Below are positions 10,400-20,785 of a DNA stretch of 64,000 nt, one piece after another. Below the pieces are notes generated by a model, which worked only from the letters and a program-made list of their open reading frames with translations, was not told where the DNA came from and ran no database searches. The DNA is taken from NCBI GenBank assembly GCA_021234155.1, contig JAJEKV010000008.1, forward strand, positions 22,969,106-23,033,105, written 5' to 3'. The translations under genes and the position numbers were made by a program. The first letter of the stretch is position 1, and every line of letters starts with the position of its first letter. This DNA is from Isoetes taiwanensis (lineage: Eukaryota; Streptophyta; Lycopodiopsida; Isoetales; Isoetaceae).

Positions 10400-11833
10400 A
10401 GAGGCTGCACGGATATATAGAGAGAGGACAAATATAAGAATCTACTATATGTACTTTAATATCTTAAAAAGAGGAAAGGACACAAACTTTGACCTTGAAA
10501 CTTATTTATAGATTTGTCATGTTATAGGACCTTAGCCGGGTAGGACCAGCACAAGATTGGAGGGTAAGAGTGGCATTGCTGCAATTTTTGCAACCCCTTA
10601 TGGCTTTGTCAACATTTCTTAAAATAAGTTATCAAACAGTTGGATCCAAGAGATAAGGTTGGGTCCATGGGTCCATGAGTGGCAGTGCTACATTTTTGGC
10701 AACCACAAATTTTTTTCGGCGACCCCAAATGTCTTTGTCTCTCTTTCTCTGAAAGTGCTCGCTCTAACATCTATATCTCTTTGTGCATACCACTTGGCCC
10801 AGCTGAATATGTACTCTTAATGTGGTGTTTTGGCAAAATCATTACCATTGGTGATTCTACAAGATGGAACCTCCAACCATTGGAATTGTGCCACGTAACC
10901 ACATTAAGGGTAACTTACCATTTGCATCAAAAGCTATTGTTTTGGAAGTTGCTTTGGGATATGCGGTTAACGTACTTGACTTTAGGGTGCTTATAACACT
11001 ACTAAGGGTGGAAGTCTTATCTTAAGATGGTTGATCAGATAGAGAATCCTCTAGAACATTCTTATATGCTATTTTGGAAATCAACATCGTTACCTTACAA
11101 TCCTTGGGTTGCAAGTTGCTGTTTGGGTTGTAGTTTTTTTAAGGACATCCAGTCAATCTAGTGAGTTCATGTTAAAACTTGCTTTTTCATCCAATCAATA
11201 CGGGGGAACTTCAACACCTCTGTTCAACTCAATAAAGTTTGTATCCAACAGCTTTTTGGGACATCCACTCAATATGATTGGTTTAAGCTGCTTAGGCTAT
11301 TTTCAGATGGCTAGTCAACTAGAACCTTCTAGAACATCCTCCTAGAACAATTTGCGCTATTGGTTGAATGCATGGATGGCTTGAGACGTGGTATCTGAAT
11401 TGTTTTCCTGACGTTCCAAAAGCTCAAAATAAATATTATAATATGACCTATATCAACAAGTGGGAACTTTTAGAAGCTTCTATTTGTTGTGATACTTATA
11501 TGCATATGCAATAGCGAGGAGATTGAGATTATGTTAACCTCAAGAAACAATGATCAGCATTCTTAGCTTCGTTAGTTTAGTTATGCTCTAAGTTGTATTT
11601 TGAAGTAGGAGCATGCTTACTATAGCGATGACTATAAAACCTCATACTGAATATAGTAGGGTGGCATGCAGGGGTAAATTTGGACCTGAAATCAAATTCA
11701 GTGGCCAAATTGTACCTACAAGCCACTTCAAAAAATCTCTCCACTAGAAGAAAGATACTTTGTAACGTTGATATCAAATGAAACATAATGTCATGAAGAA
11801 CATATTTATCCTTCTAATGTCTTGCACATAGGC
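10400..11833. other. No supported gene
   Basis: A/T-rich intergenic DNA with a diverged internal direct repeat (about 11029-11077 and 11305-11360, both with CTAGAAC and CTAGAACAT words). Short frames, including 105 codons from 10679 (+), have no domain I recognise. Confidence 0.4.
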
Positions 11834-11841
11834 TCTACAAC

Positions 11842-13262
11842 CATAGTTACGGAAAACGGCCGTTTTAGCCGTTTTTTCAAAAAACGGATTTTTTTTACCT
11901 GCCGTATTGTAAACAGAAAACGGCGCCAACAAAAACGGAGGTACTAAAAACGGAGAAGAAATGCCTTTTTTTTTTGAAAAAACCGTTCAAAAAACGGCCG
12001 TTTTTAGTATAGCTTCACAAAAACCCTTTCTGTTCTTAGTTTTTTCAGCGTTAACCTAAAAAAAACTGGAAGTAGACTTAACGGTGGTACTGAAATAATG
12101 TTGCAAAGCATGCAATCCCGATTTAGCATTCCAGATTTGGCTCAAATGGTATATTTCAGAATGATTTCTTCAGTTCAAACTCGGATTTAGGCGTCGTGGG
12201 CATTGGGCATTTATTTTTATCAGGGGTCGGATTAGGGCTTGGGCATTTTATTAGGGGTCGGTCTGTTGTGCATGCCATTTTCTTTTTCTTGTCAAGCTTT
12301 ATTTTGTATAGTTATGGATCAGTCTAGGATTTGTGGATTATCCCCAGCTTTATGATCAATCTCGGATTTTCTCAAATGGAGCTTTATTTATAGCTCGAAT
12401 ATAGTCTCAGATTCTTGGATACAGTCTCAGATCCTGCTCAAGCATTCCAGAAGCCCAAAGAGTTGGCCGTATCTCCTTCTTGCTCTCGAATCACTCTCAA
12501 ATCAGTCTCGAATCAGTTTGACAATCATGAGCTTCGTGCTAAGTTTTGACAATCTCTTTCTTCGTGCTAATTTTTGAGCTCTCCTACTTCGTGCTAATTT
12601 TTGACAATCTCCTTCTTGCTCACGAATCAAACACGAATCAGTCTGGCCCTTCGATTTTTTTATAATAAAAAGAAAGCTCTGATTTCCCAGTTCAGGCCAG
12701 GAGCACACAGATTCTTGCTAATAAACAAGTTCTTAAAAAAATGGAAGATGTTTTTAACCTGGGATCCAAAAACCCAGAGCTCAGAGACTGCAGTGAAGAA
12801 AGAAAAATTGATTGGCCAATTGCATCTATATTTAACGGGAAAGAGGATTAGAATTTACAATCAGAAAAATGTTAGAATATTTTGACCTAGGAATTGGGCA
12901 ATTGCATCTGTATTTAAAGGGAAATTGTTCCTTGGCTAAATTATTCCTACTTATCTTCAACTTACCTTAAACTATCTTATATTTTTATACGTAAATTTTC
13001 TTGCATTTCCATGGCTAAATCATTTGAGCTTCCACCATCAGATAGTATGCCCATCAGAAAAAGAGAAGCATTATGTTAATTGTTCTTATTATGACTACAA
13101 GAGTTCTTATTATGTTGTTTTTGAGTAAATTAACAGCATTTTCTAGTAAAATGACCCTATTCTGTATCTTTTGAGTACTTTGTCGTTTTTTTGCCGTTTT
13201 CGTTTTCCGTTTTCAAAAAATGACTCGTCGTTTTCATTTCGTTTTCGTTTTCCGTAACTATG
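11842..13262. mobile_element. Non-autonomous hAT-type DNA transposon
   Basis: The element begins CATAGTTACGGAAAACG (11842) and ends CGTTTTCCGTAACTATG (13262), a 17-bp perfect terminal inverted repeat. It is flanked by the perfect 8-bp target duplication TCTACAAC at 11834-11841 and 13263-13270. An 8-bp duplication with CA...TG ends is diagnostic of the hAT superfamily. At 1,421 bp it has no transposase frame. The subterminal regions are dense in CGTTTT/AAAACG words, likely transposase contacts. Inside are short repeats of TTCGTGCTAATTTTTGA (about 12540-12610). Confidence 0.92.
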
Positions 13263-13739
13263 TCTACAACTAACTTGTTTGTTGTTGCATACAACCATCA
13301 CAAGCACATAGAACCATCATTAATATGCTTAAAACTTCCAGCATTTTTCCTACAATTAATTTCAAGTTGTTGATACAAATCCATGGAACAAATTTTGCCA
13401 ATGAGCTTATCAAATCTTGTGATATTGTGATATAATAAAAGGTTTTGATAATGGTAAAAAGCCTTTGTGTCTAGACCTCTATCGATGCAATAAGCATCTC
13501 ACAAACATCTTGGACCATTTGCAAGACTGGTGAGAGGTCGATCAACAATTCAAGACCGCTTCTATTTCAATGAATCAACATGATGTTACTTCATGAGGCC
13601 CACGAGGCAGACTAGGCATACATAGTTTGTATATTTGAGGATGTTAACCTTTTTGCAATCTGCAGGAAGACGGTGAGCTTTGGCTTTGATAACATTTATA
13701 AAATTTTGAAATCAATAGAAATCTCTTTTAGTTTAAATC

Positions 13740-14267
13740 CTCTTTGCTCTTAGTAAAAATGTGAAACATGTAATAATTTTTTAATTTGACTTTTTGAAAT
13801 ATTAAAACTCCCACCCACCCCCACCCAATGAATTTCTTCATAGTATTGTCCACGTACTTCTTTGCATCCTTGATGGGCATCTCGTTTCCCGGGTTAGGAT
13901 TACTCTCATCCCCTTTCAATAAAGAAGCCAATAACACCAATTCCTTTGAAAACAACTTAATAAGTTATTTTTGCCACCCACCTTCACCTCACCATCAAGT
14001 TTTGGCAATATCACTACATTTTCACAATAAAGATTCAGCTTTATTTTTTCCTTTTTTAATTTTCTTCACTCTCTACTTACATTTGGGTAACTGCATAATC
14101 AAACTAATTAGCTTTATCTCAAGTTACCTGCGCAATCTGTTCTTGAAGATGTCCTATTGATAACATTATCGAATGTGCCTGCCCACTCATCTCGCTTTGT
14201 CAAGGGAGCTTTAAGATTGAAAAGCTTTCTAACAGTTGCAAGGATTGACGAATGCTCATATTGAGAA
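13740..14267 (-). pseudogene. Partial NPC copy (exons 2-3), interrupted by LINE
   Basis: On the minus strand this segment is about 85-90% similar to the last two exons of the NPC gene at 16017-16584. It includes the [17 protein letters not shown] coding stretch (exon 2) and a [17 protein letters not shown] stretch (exon 3). Similarity stops abruptly at 14267, where a plus-strand LINE tail begins. It is a 3' fragment left by local duplication of the NPC gene, without exon 1 and its catalytic motifs, so it cannot encode an active enzyme. Confidence 0.8.
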
Positions 14268-15290
14268 CCCGTATTGCTGTATGGGGTAGAGGTCTAGGGG
14301 CCAACGGTTAGCAAGGGTACTTGGGATAAGCTAGAGAGGGTACAGAAGGCTTTCCTGACATACAGCCTAGGCGTCAAGGACACGGTGCCTTATCCAATTT
14401 TGCTGTATGAGACTGGCTTTTGGCCCCTGCAGCATTCTGCTATGCGCAGGCACCTTGCATATTTCCATAAGGTTGACAGAATGGATGCACAACGTCTTCC
14501 TCCCCGAGCTCTGTTATTGGCACAAGGGCCACAACGTCTGAAGAGAGTGTGGCAGGAGCATTGTAGGGGATGGTTCGCAAGATGGTCCATAGACTATCAA
14601 CACATTATGGATATGTCGGATATCGCGGAGCAGGAGCTGCATTTGAATGAGCGCTTTGCTGCCTCTCTGTGGGATGCGCCCACTCTTGCAAAGCCCAAAA
14701 CAGAGCACTACCACACACAGGTTAATCCGTCGCTTGAACATGCCCCCCACCAGTATTTGAAGGCACACATCTCTACCAAGAAACGGAGAGCTATAGCTGC
14801 AATAAGGACAGGGTCCCACCACCTCAGAATTGAGACAGGCCGCTGGGGTGCAGATGGAGGGCAGGGAATCCCCCGGCATGAGAGATTATGCCAGTGCTGT
14901 CACATGTAAATAGTAGAAGATGAACACCATGCTCTATAGGAATGCCCAGCATATGCACACATCCGAGCAGCTCATGCCGATCTCAGATGCTCTGAGATAG
15001 CAATTCATCAACTGCTGGCTTCGCCAATGGTTGCACGTCTCGCGTCCTACATTTTGCAAGTCTCCACCGTCAGGGAGTCCCTCACAACACAGGGAATTTG
15101 AGCGCCCAGATAGGGCCTCTCGACGCCTACTACAAGGGTTTTTCCTCCCACTTGGGGGGTTTTTTCATCCCAGTGGTAGAGACACATTGTATAGGGTTTC
15201 TGTGGTTTTCTTTTGTGTTTGGAAACTTTCCGCTATATTATAATCACCGTCTCATAGGCCAGTTGGCCTGCGTGGACGTTAAAATATACT
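14268..15290 (+). mobile_element. 5'-truncated non-LTR retrotransposon, 3' part
   Basis: The C-terminal end of a LINE ORF2 is readable from 14268: LLYGVEV, then ERVQKAFL, LGVKDTVPYPILLYETG, AMRRHLAYFHKV, RTGSHHLRIETGRW, and a terminal C-x2-C...H-x4-C zinc-knuckle-like region (RLCQCCH, DEHHAL, ECPAYAHIR, up to about 14965). TAG replaces a codon early on (near 14298) and further stops occur near 14910 and 14938, so it is dead. The 3' UTR ends in GTGGACGTTAAA (about 15276). That tail is shared with the minus-strand LINE fragment at 31560-32150 and, slightly changed, with the SINE at 57243. The 5' truncation point lies inside the NPC paralogue. Confidence 0.8.
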
Positions 15291-15299
15291 TCCTTCCTT

Positions 15300-15870
15300 C
15301 GCCGACAACTAAGACCCAAAAAAACTGATGTGAGAAGACGCCGATAATGGAGAAAGAGCCCAAAGACGTATATATAGCCTCGTTTCTTCCCAAAATGGCG
15401 ATCCGACGGTGTCGAATCGCATGCATCGTCGGCGATGTAGATTCCTCGAATTGCCTAGAACATTCCAAAGAATTCTAGCTCAATTATCCCACATGCAGGT
15501 ACGTCAACTCTATATAAAGAGGCATCGAGGCATAGGTTCAAAACTCCAATTCAGCGCAAGGTGTGACCTTTTATACGTTGTTTATAGTCGCCAGTCATAT
15601 CCCTCCTTCGTTTTTGACTCCTTGCACCAGTTACAAGTTTTTCTTGCTCCAGTCTTGCTCTTGTATGCTCTATATGCTTCTATGTGTACTTCTTGCTCAT
15701 CCATTATGGCTTTATATTCTATTTTTCATATATGCACCACATTCATTTTTCATCTTATACGGGCATTCTTAATATGAAACACTATAATAATCCTAAAGAA
15801 CGCCAAAATATAGAAGGCTCAAGGTGTTAAAAACCATTAGCATAGCCTTTAAGCCTTTTCATTAGCAGGT
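15300..15870. other. No gene; possible promoter-like or solo-LTR segment
   Basis: A TATATAAAGAGGC sequence near 15513, downstream of a CG-rich stretch (15390-15430), resembles a plant promoter or LTR core. I found no matching second LTR and no target duplication. Pyrimidine-rich frames at 15409-15777 (+) are not convincing as coding. Confidence 0.3.
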
Positions 15871-15874
15871 TTAA

Positions 15875-15945
15875 TATTGAAGTTTCCATGTATGATTATG
15901 GTAATAGCATTAAAAGCATCTACCCAGATCCAATAGTTCGAATTA
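15875..15945 (-). pseudogene. Short duplicate of the NPC 3' end
   Basis: About 65 bp resemble 16047-16118 (GAAGTTTCCAT.TATGAT.ATGG, AAAGCAT, CCAGAT). This is a second remnant of the NPC 3' region and shows that this end of the locus was duplicated more than once. Confidence 0.5.
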
Positions 15946-16016
15946 AGATGATAGAATAAGGAGAACATGCCGGAAATAAGAAAGAGATTACATAATGCAA
16001 TATCATTTTCATCTCT

Positions 16017-17688
16017 TTATATAAAGCAGCAACTATTGGAGCAAGTTTTGCGTGGAAGTTTCCATATATGATCATGGTTGCATTTCCTAGTTTTGAAAGC
16101 ATGACATCCAGATTCAATGAACTCCTTTATAGTACTATCTATGTACTTCTTTGCATCCTTGACGGTCATCTCGTTTCCCAGGTCAGGATTACTCTCATCC
16201 CCTTTTAATAAAGATGCCAATAACACCAATTCCTTTTGAAAACTACTTAATAAGTTATTTTCATCAATCACCTTCAGCTCATCATCAAGGTTTGGCAATG
16301 TCACTGCATTTTCACAATAAAGATTCAACTTTATTTTTTCCTTTCTTAATTCCAGTCTCTACTTACATTTAGCTAACTGCAAAATCAAACTAATTAGCTT
16401 TATCTCAAGTTACCTGGGCAATCTGTTCTTGGAGATGTCCTGTTGATAACATTATCGAATGTGCCTGCCCACTCATCCCGCTTTGTCAAGGGCGCTTTAA
16501 GATTGAAAAGTGTTCTAACAGTTGCAGGGATTGACGAATGCTCATATTGAGAATCGGGAGTAGGTCCCTCAGGCTTATGCAAGACTAAATGACAAATTCA
16601 ACGCATAAAGCCAGTTAGAGAAATAGAAAGTAATGATAAATGAGAACAATAATTCAATAAAGTAAAAAAAAATAGAAATAGCATCTTTACCAGTGCCTTT
16701 CTCAATCCAAGGCGAAACAAAAATGGCAGGAACACGGACTCCAAGTCGATCAAACTTGAAAGGAGGGTCAGTTTGTGCATCCAAACCATCTGGATTCGGC
16801 ACATTTCTGACAGGGGTGGGGATATGGTCATAGTAGCCACCATGCTCATCATAAGTGATAACAAACAGGATCTCATTCCACTGGGGGCTGGCTCGGAGGG
16901 TATCATAAACATCTTTGATAAGCTTCTGCCCTTGGCGAACATCATGGGGAGGGTGATCATCACTGGCGGGGAAGATAGAGTGATTGAAGTACCTTTGCTC
17001 GACGACAGAGTAATTTGGGAGCTTACCTTGGGAAGCATGTTTTTTGAAAGAGAGATCATAGTCATGAAAATGCACCAAGTATTTAACCTTTCGAAGGTTC
17101 TGGAGGAATAAAACTGCCGGAATATCCTGGTAGTATATTCCGATGGAAAGCCCTGCATCGTAAACGGATTCGAAGATGGTTTTTTGAGGGAAACCCTTGA
17201 GGAGGTCGGATCTGCGGTTGGATATGGCGCCGTGCGAGGTAGCGGATTGCACATACATCCTGTTCGGCTGTGTCGAGGTAGGTATTGAACAGAACCATCT
17301 GTCGCATACTGCAAATTCTTCCACTAGTTTTTTGTATGAAGGCAATGCTTCCGGCTTAAATGCGCTCATTACCCTCTTAGATAATCCTTTCTGCTCGCTT
17401 TCTGCTTGCTGTGCAAACCCGTTCATTGGTGGCGGATCTGCAGATGTATCATCATCCCTCCCAAAAATTTGCTGCCTTATTGCTTGAAATGAATGCCCTG
17501 GATCTGGATCTACATATTCTGCAGTATCTGACACATATACTTGCTCTGAATTTGGATCACTTGTGTTGAGAGGATTGCAATATGTTGCTTGGAGACCATC
17601 TATTGAACCATCCTAACATGTGATCAAAGGATCTGTTCTCCATTACCAGCACTACAATGGTCTTTATAGGGCCTTTGATGGACGCCAT
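16017..17688 (-). CDS. Non-specific phospholipase C (NPC), phosphoesterase family
   Basis: This enzyme hydrolyses phosphatidylcholine and other phospholipids to diacylglycerol and a phosphorylated head group. The minus-strand ATG is at 17686-17688. Exon 1 (about 16691-17688) carries [19 protein letters not shown], the signature ENRSFDH, then [20 protein letters not shown], and the second signature [18 protein letters not shown] (near 16840). Splicing at GT (16690) and AG (16585) gives exon 2 (16414-16584), which begins [18 protein letters not shown]. Its donor GTAACT follows 16414. Exon 3 (stop near 16017) holds an acidic C-terminus with [18 protein letters not shown]. Just after LGW in exon 1 the frame shifts and about six expected residues are missing, so the copy may be inactive or mis-assembled there. 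The exon 3 acceptor is also unclear. I see no signal peptide, as is usual for cytosolic or membrane-associated NPC4-like forms. Confidence 0.85.
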
Positions 17689-17699
17689 AGCCAGAAATT

Positions 17700-18480
17700 A
17701 GTGCAATGCTTTCTATGTGGCAAGGGTAGTCCTAATTCTCAAATATACTATGCAAGTAGCCCAGGCTGCATATGAAAGTGAATCTTAGCATATGCTTGCT
17801 TCTGAAGCTGTAATATGCTTGCTTTATACCATGTAATGGAATTCGTGTTATAATAGATTAAATCCACGACACGTCATGCTCTCTTCATGCTGTAGAAACG
17901 GAATTTTTAAGGCTTCATACCACGTAATTGGAATTACTTGTTAATCCACGATGCTCCACTTTCGTGATGATCCTGTAGAACAGAATTCTTAAACCATAGT
18001 TAAACTGAAGTAGATGTGTTTAAGAATATGAAATAGAAGCTAACACGTCGTACTGATGTACAAACGGAAATTTTAAACCATAGTTCAAACTGAGAAATTG
18101 TCAAACAGGTATGGATCAGATCATTTTTCCAGGCTTATCTAGGTTTTGACCTGAATAAAAAACTCTGTTTTATGTCATGATGACGCTATCATAAATTAAG
18201 CAATTTAAGATGAATACAAAAGAACCTGTCAATATCATAAAGGAACGTGTCAACAAAAATGATTTCTCCATCCAACATGAACAAAACTCAGCCACTTATT
18301 AAAGACGGGAACTCAATAAAGTAATGTTTACTTAAACACCAGATCACTTGGGTAGATCACTTGGGTGCTGGTGGCATGGAAAAATGCATTTGAACACAGT
18401 GTAATTTCACTATTATCAACATAAATAAACAAGAAAATTAATACGTCCTACGGCGCATTGTTCCAGTTTTAACATGTTCT
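17700..18480. other. NPC upstream region
   Basis: No gene is seen. The sequence presumably holds the NPC promoter. The words TTAAACCATAGTT and AGAATTCTTAAACC recur near 17990-18090. I cannot assign regulatory elements with confidence. Confidence 0.4.
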
Positions 18481-18586
18481 TACGATGTAAGGCCCTATAG
18501 TGCTCTAGATAACCGACGATTCTACTGAGATTCACTTAGATTCTCCTAGATTCTCTTAGAATTTTCTATTTTGATTGAGGTGCTTA

Positions 18587-19330
18587 CCCATGAGCATTTA
18601 AAACCTTCTAAAATGATCTATTTTGGATCTGTGCAACATTTTTAAAACATTTTCTATTTTTTGAGATTCACTTAGATTCTCCATCTAGAATATTTTTTTT
18701 TTCAAGATGAATATTGTACACCTTTATTATGAAACATTTTAGAACATTCGTCGCTCTTTGCAAAATCTTAAAAACCCATGAGCATTTAAAACCTTCTAAA
18801 ATAATCTATTTTGGATCTGTGCAACATTTTTAAAACATTTTCTATTTTAGACTAAAGCGCTTGTCCTAAGCATCTAGAATATTTTTTTTTTTTTCAAGAT
18901 TTATATTGTACACCTTTATTATGAAACATTTTAGAACATTCTATTGCCGCGTTTTGCAAGATTTCATCAAGATTTTCTTACATTCTTAAAACATTTTCTA
19001 TTTTTAGACTAAGGCGCTTACCTTGAGCATCTAGAATATTTTTTTTTTCAAGATTTATATTGTACACCTTTATTATGAAACATTTTAGAACATTCTATTG
19101 TCGCTATTTGCAAAATCTTAAAAACCCATGAGCATTTAAAACCTTCTAAAATAATCTATTTTGGATCTGTGCAACATTTTTAAAACATTTTCTATTTTAG
19201 ACTAAAGCGCTTGTCTTAAGCATCTAGAATATTTTTTTTTTCAAGATTTATATTGTACACCTTTATTATGAAACATTTTAGAACATTCTATTGCCGCGTT
19301 TTGCAAAATCTTAAAAAAACTCTAAGATTT
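18587..19330. repeat. ~189-bp tandem satellite, about four units
   Basis: Units are anchored by CATCTAGAATATTTTTTT at about 18684, 18873, 19030 and 19223, giving spacings of 189, 157 and 193 bp. Each unit includes TATTGTACACCTTTATTATG and TTTTGGATCTGTGCAAC blocks. Flanking DNA to 19500 is made of shorter TTAGATTC/CTAGATTC words, so the unit probably grew from simpler repeats. Confidence 0.8.
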
Positions 19331-19607
19331 CATCAAGATTTTCTTACATTCCCTTAGATATTATGAAGATTCCCTTAGATTCAATTAGATTTTAAGAGAT
19401 TCCATTAGACTTGTATATTTTCCTAGATTCTCTTATAACTTATGAGATTTCCTTATATTCTCTTTAATTCTTCTGGATTCCCTTATATTCTAGAAATTTC
19501 TAGAACATTTTAGAACTTTCTGGAACATTTTGAAAGTTTCGAAACATCCTAGAATATTATAGTCTATTTTATCTTAATTAGAAATTACCCTTAAGTATAT
19601 TTGAAAT

Positions 19608-19700
19608 ATAAATTTTTCATAGAATTAATGCTTGGTCTAGTGGTTAGAGTGGGGTCTGGAACATTTTGAAAGTTTCGAAACATCCTAGAATAACATAAAA
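19608..19700 (+). mobile_element. tRNA-derived SINE head, damaged copy
   Basis: It matches the SINE at 20051 from ATAAATTTTTCATAG through the A-box TGGTCTAGTGG. The following ~37 bp, including the B-box, are replaced by about 34 bp identical to sequence exactly 136 bp upstream (19519). It then rejoins at AATAACATAAAA. This is the clearest evidence that the 136-bp-offset copies overwrite sequence and do not merely insert. Confidence 0.7.
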
Positions 19701-19724
19701 TTTTTTAAAAGCCTTTTCTTAAGG

Positions 19725-20345
19725 AACGAGCATTCAATGTGAGCCTTAGGATCTTAAACTCGATCAACGATCAAGATCTCACCATATAAAAGCAATATGA
19801 GCCGTAGGATCTATTACTTATAATTCCCAAAGCCACGTGGACCGTAGGATGTGTCCCCAAAACGAGCATTCAATGTGAGCCTTAGGATCTTAAACTCGAT
19901 CAACGATCAAGATCTCACCATATAAAAGCAATATGAGCCGTAGGATCTATTACTTATAATTCCCAAAGCCACGTGGACCGTAGGATGTGTCCCCAAGCCA
20001 CGTGGAGCCAAACATAAGAACATATATAGAGTAGATAGATAGATAGATAGATAAATTTTTCATAGAATTAATGCTTGGTCTAGTGGTTAGAGTGGGGGGT
20101 TTGGGGGGTTGAGGACCGGGGTTCGAATCCCCCCAATAACATAAAATTTTTTAAAAGCCTTTCCTTAAGGAACGAGCATTCAATGTGAGCCTTAGGATCT
20201 TAAACTCGATCAACGATCAAGATCTCACCATATAAAAGCAATATGAGCCGTAGGATCTATTACTTATAATTCCCAAAGCCACGTCGACCGTAGGATGTGT
20301 CCCCAAGCCACGTGAGCCGTCGGATCTCGGACCGACGGTCAGGAT
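19725..20345. repeat. CCGTAGGATCT / CCACGTGG repeat family
   Basis: Three related blocks start at 19725, 19861 (136-bp offset copy) and 20171. They contain repeated GCCGTAGGATCT or GCCGTCGGATC words and CCACGTGG palindromes (near 19965 and 19997). A diverged continuation with CGGACCGACGGTC follows near 20330. Probably the body of a SINE or small element that follows the tRNA-like head. Confidence 0.6.
20051..20150 (+). mobile_element. tRNA-derived SINE head with A and B boxes
   Basis: An A-box TGGTCTAGTGGTTAG (20076) and a B-box GGTTCGAATCC (20120) are 44 bp apart, as in tRNA genes. The flanks that should form an acceptor stem do not pair, so this is a Pol III-promoted SINE head and not a functional tRNA. 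The GC-rich stretch between the boxes is almost all G. Confidence 0.7.
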
Positions 20346-20494
20346 CAGATCAATCTGGACCATAGGACCGCAGTACACATATTATATATAAACTCCCAGG
20401 CCTTCTGGGCCGTAGGATATGTCCCAAAGCCACGTGAGCCGTCGGATCTCGAACGGACGGTCGGATAAGCGCGACAAACATAAGAACATAGATA

Positions 20495-20495
<1 letters not shown>

Positions 20496-20577
<82 letters not shown>
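20496..20577. repeat. (GATA)n microsatellite
   Basis: About 20 GATA/ATAG copies. A shorter run of about five copies lies at 20031-20051. Both follow the word ACATAAGAACATA, so the microsatellite seems tied to the end of the repeat family to its left. Confidence 0.95.
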
Positions 20578-20785
20578 TCCAATTTATATAATTTGCTAAG
20601 ATATGACCAAAACGTACTACATGCCTGACATTCTATAGGCATTCCATATGTACGATACTTATCTGTTTGTAGCCTTGGAAAGTTGTTTTTTAGCTTCCTC
20701 CAGATTTCTTCTTGCTTATAGAACAGCTCCCTCCCTATGGCAAAGGCATGTTTTTCATGTTGTAGCTTAATATATATTCACAATA

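Noticed and set aside
16773-17487. Plus-strand frames of 112 and 96 codons
   Set aside because: Antisense shadows of NPC exon 1, which has family signatures on the minus strand.
18587-19330. Inclusion of the 189-bp satellite in the 136-bp-offset set
   Set aside because: Spacings are 189, 157 and 193 bp and the units are diverged, so this is a natural satellite.
20069-20140. Functional tRNA gene
   Set aside because: The A and B boxes are good, but the would-be acceptor arms do not pair and the anticodon region is a G run. Called a SINE head instead.
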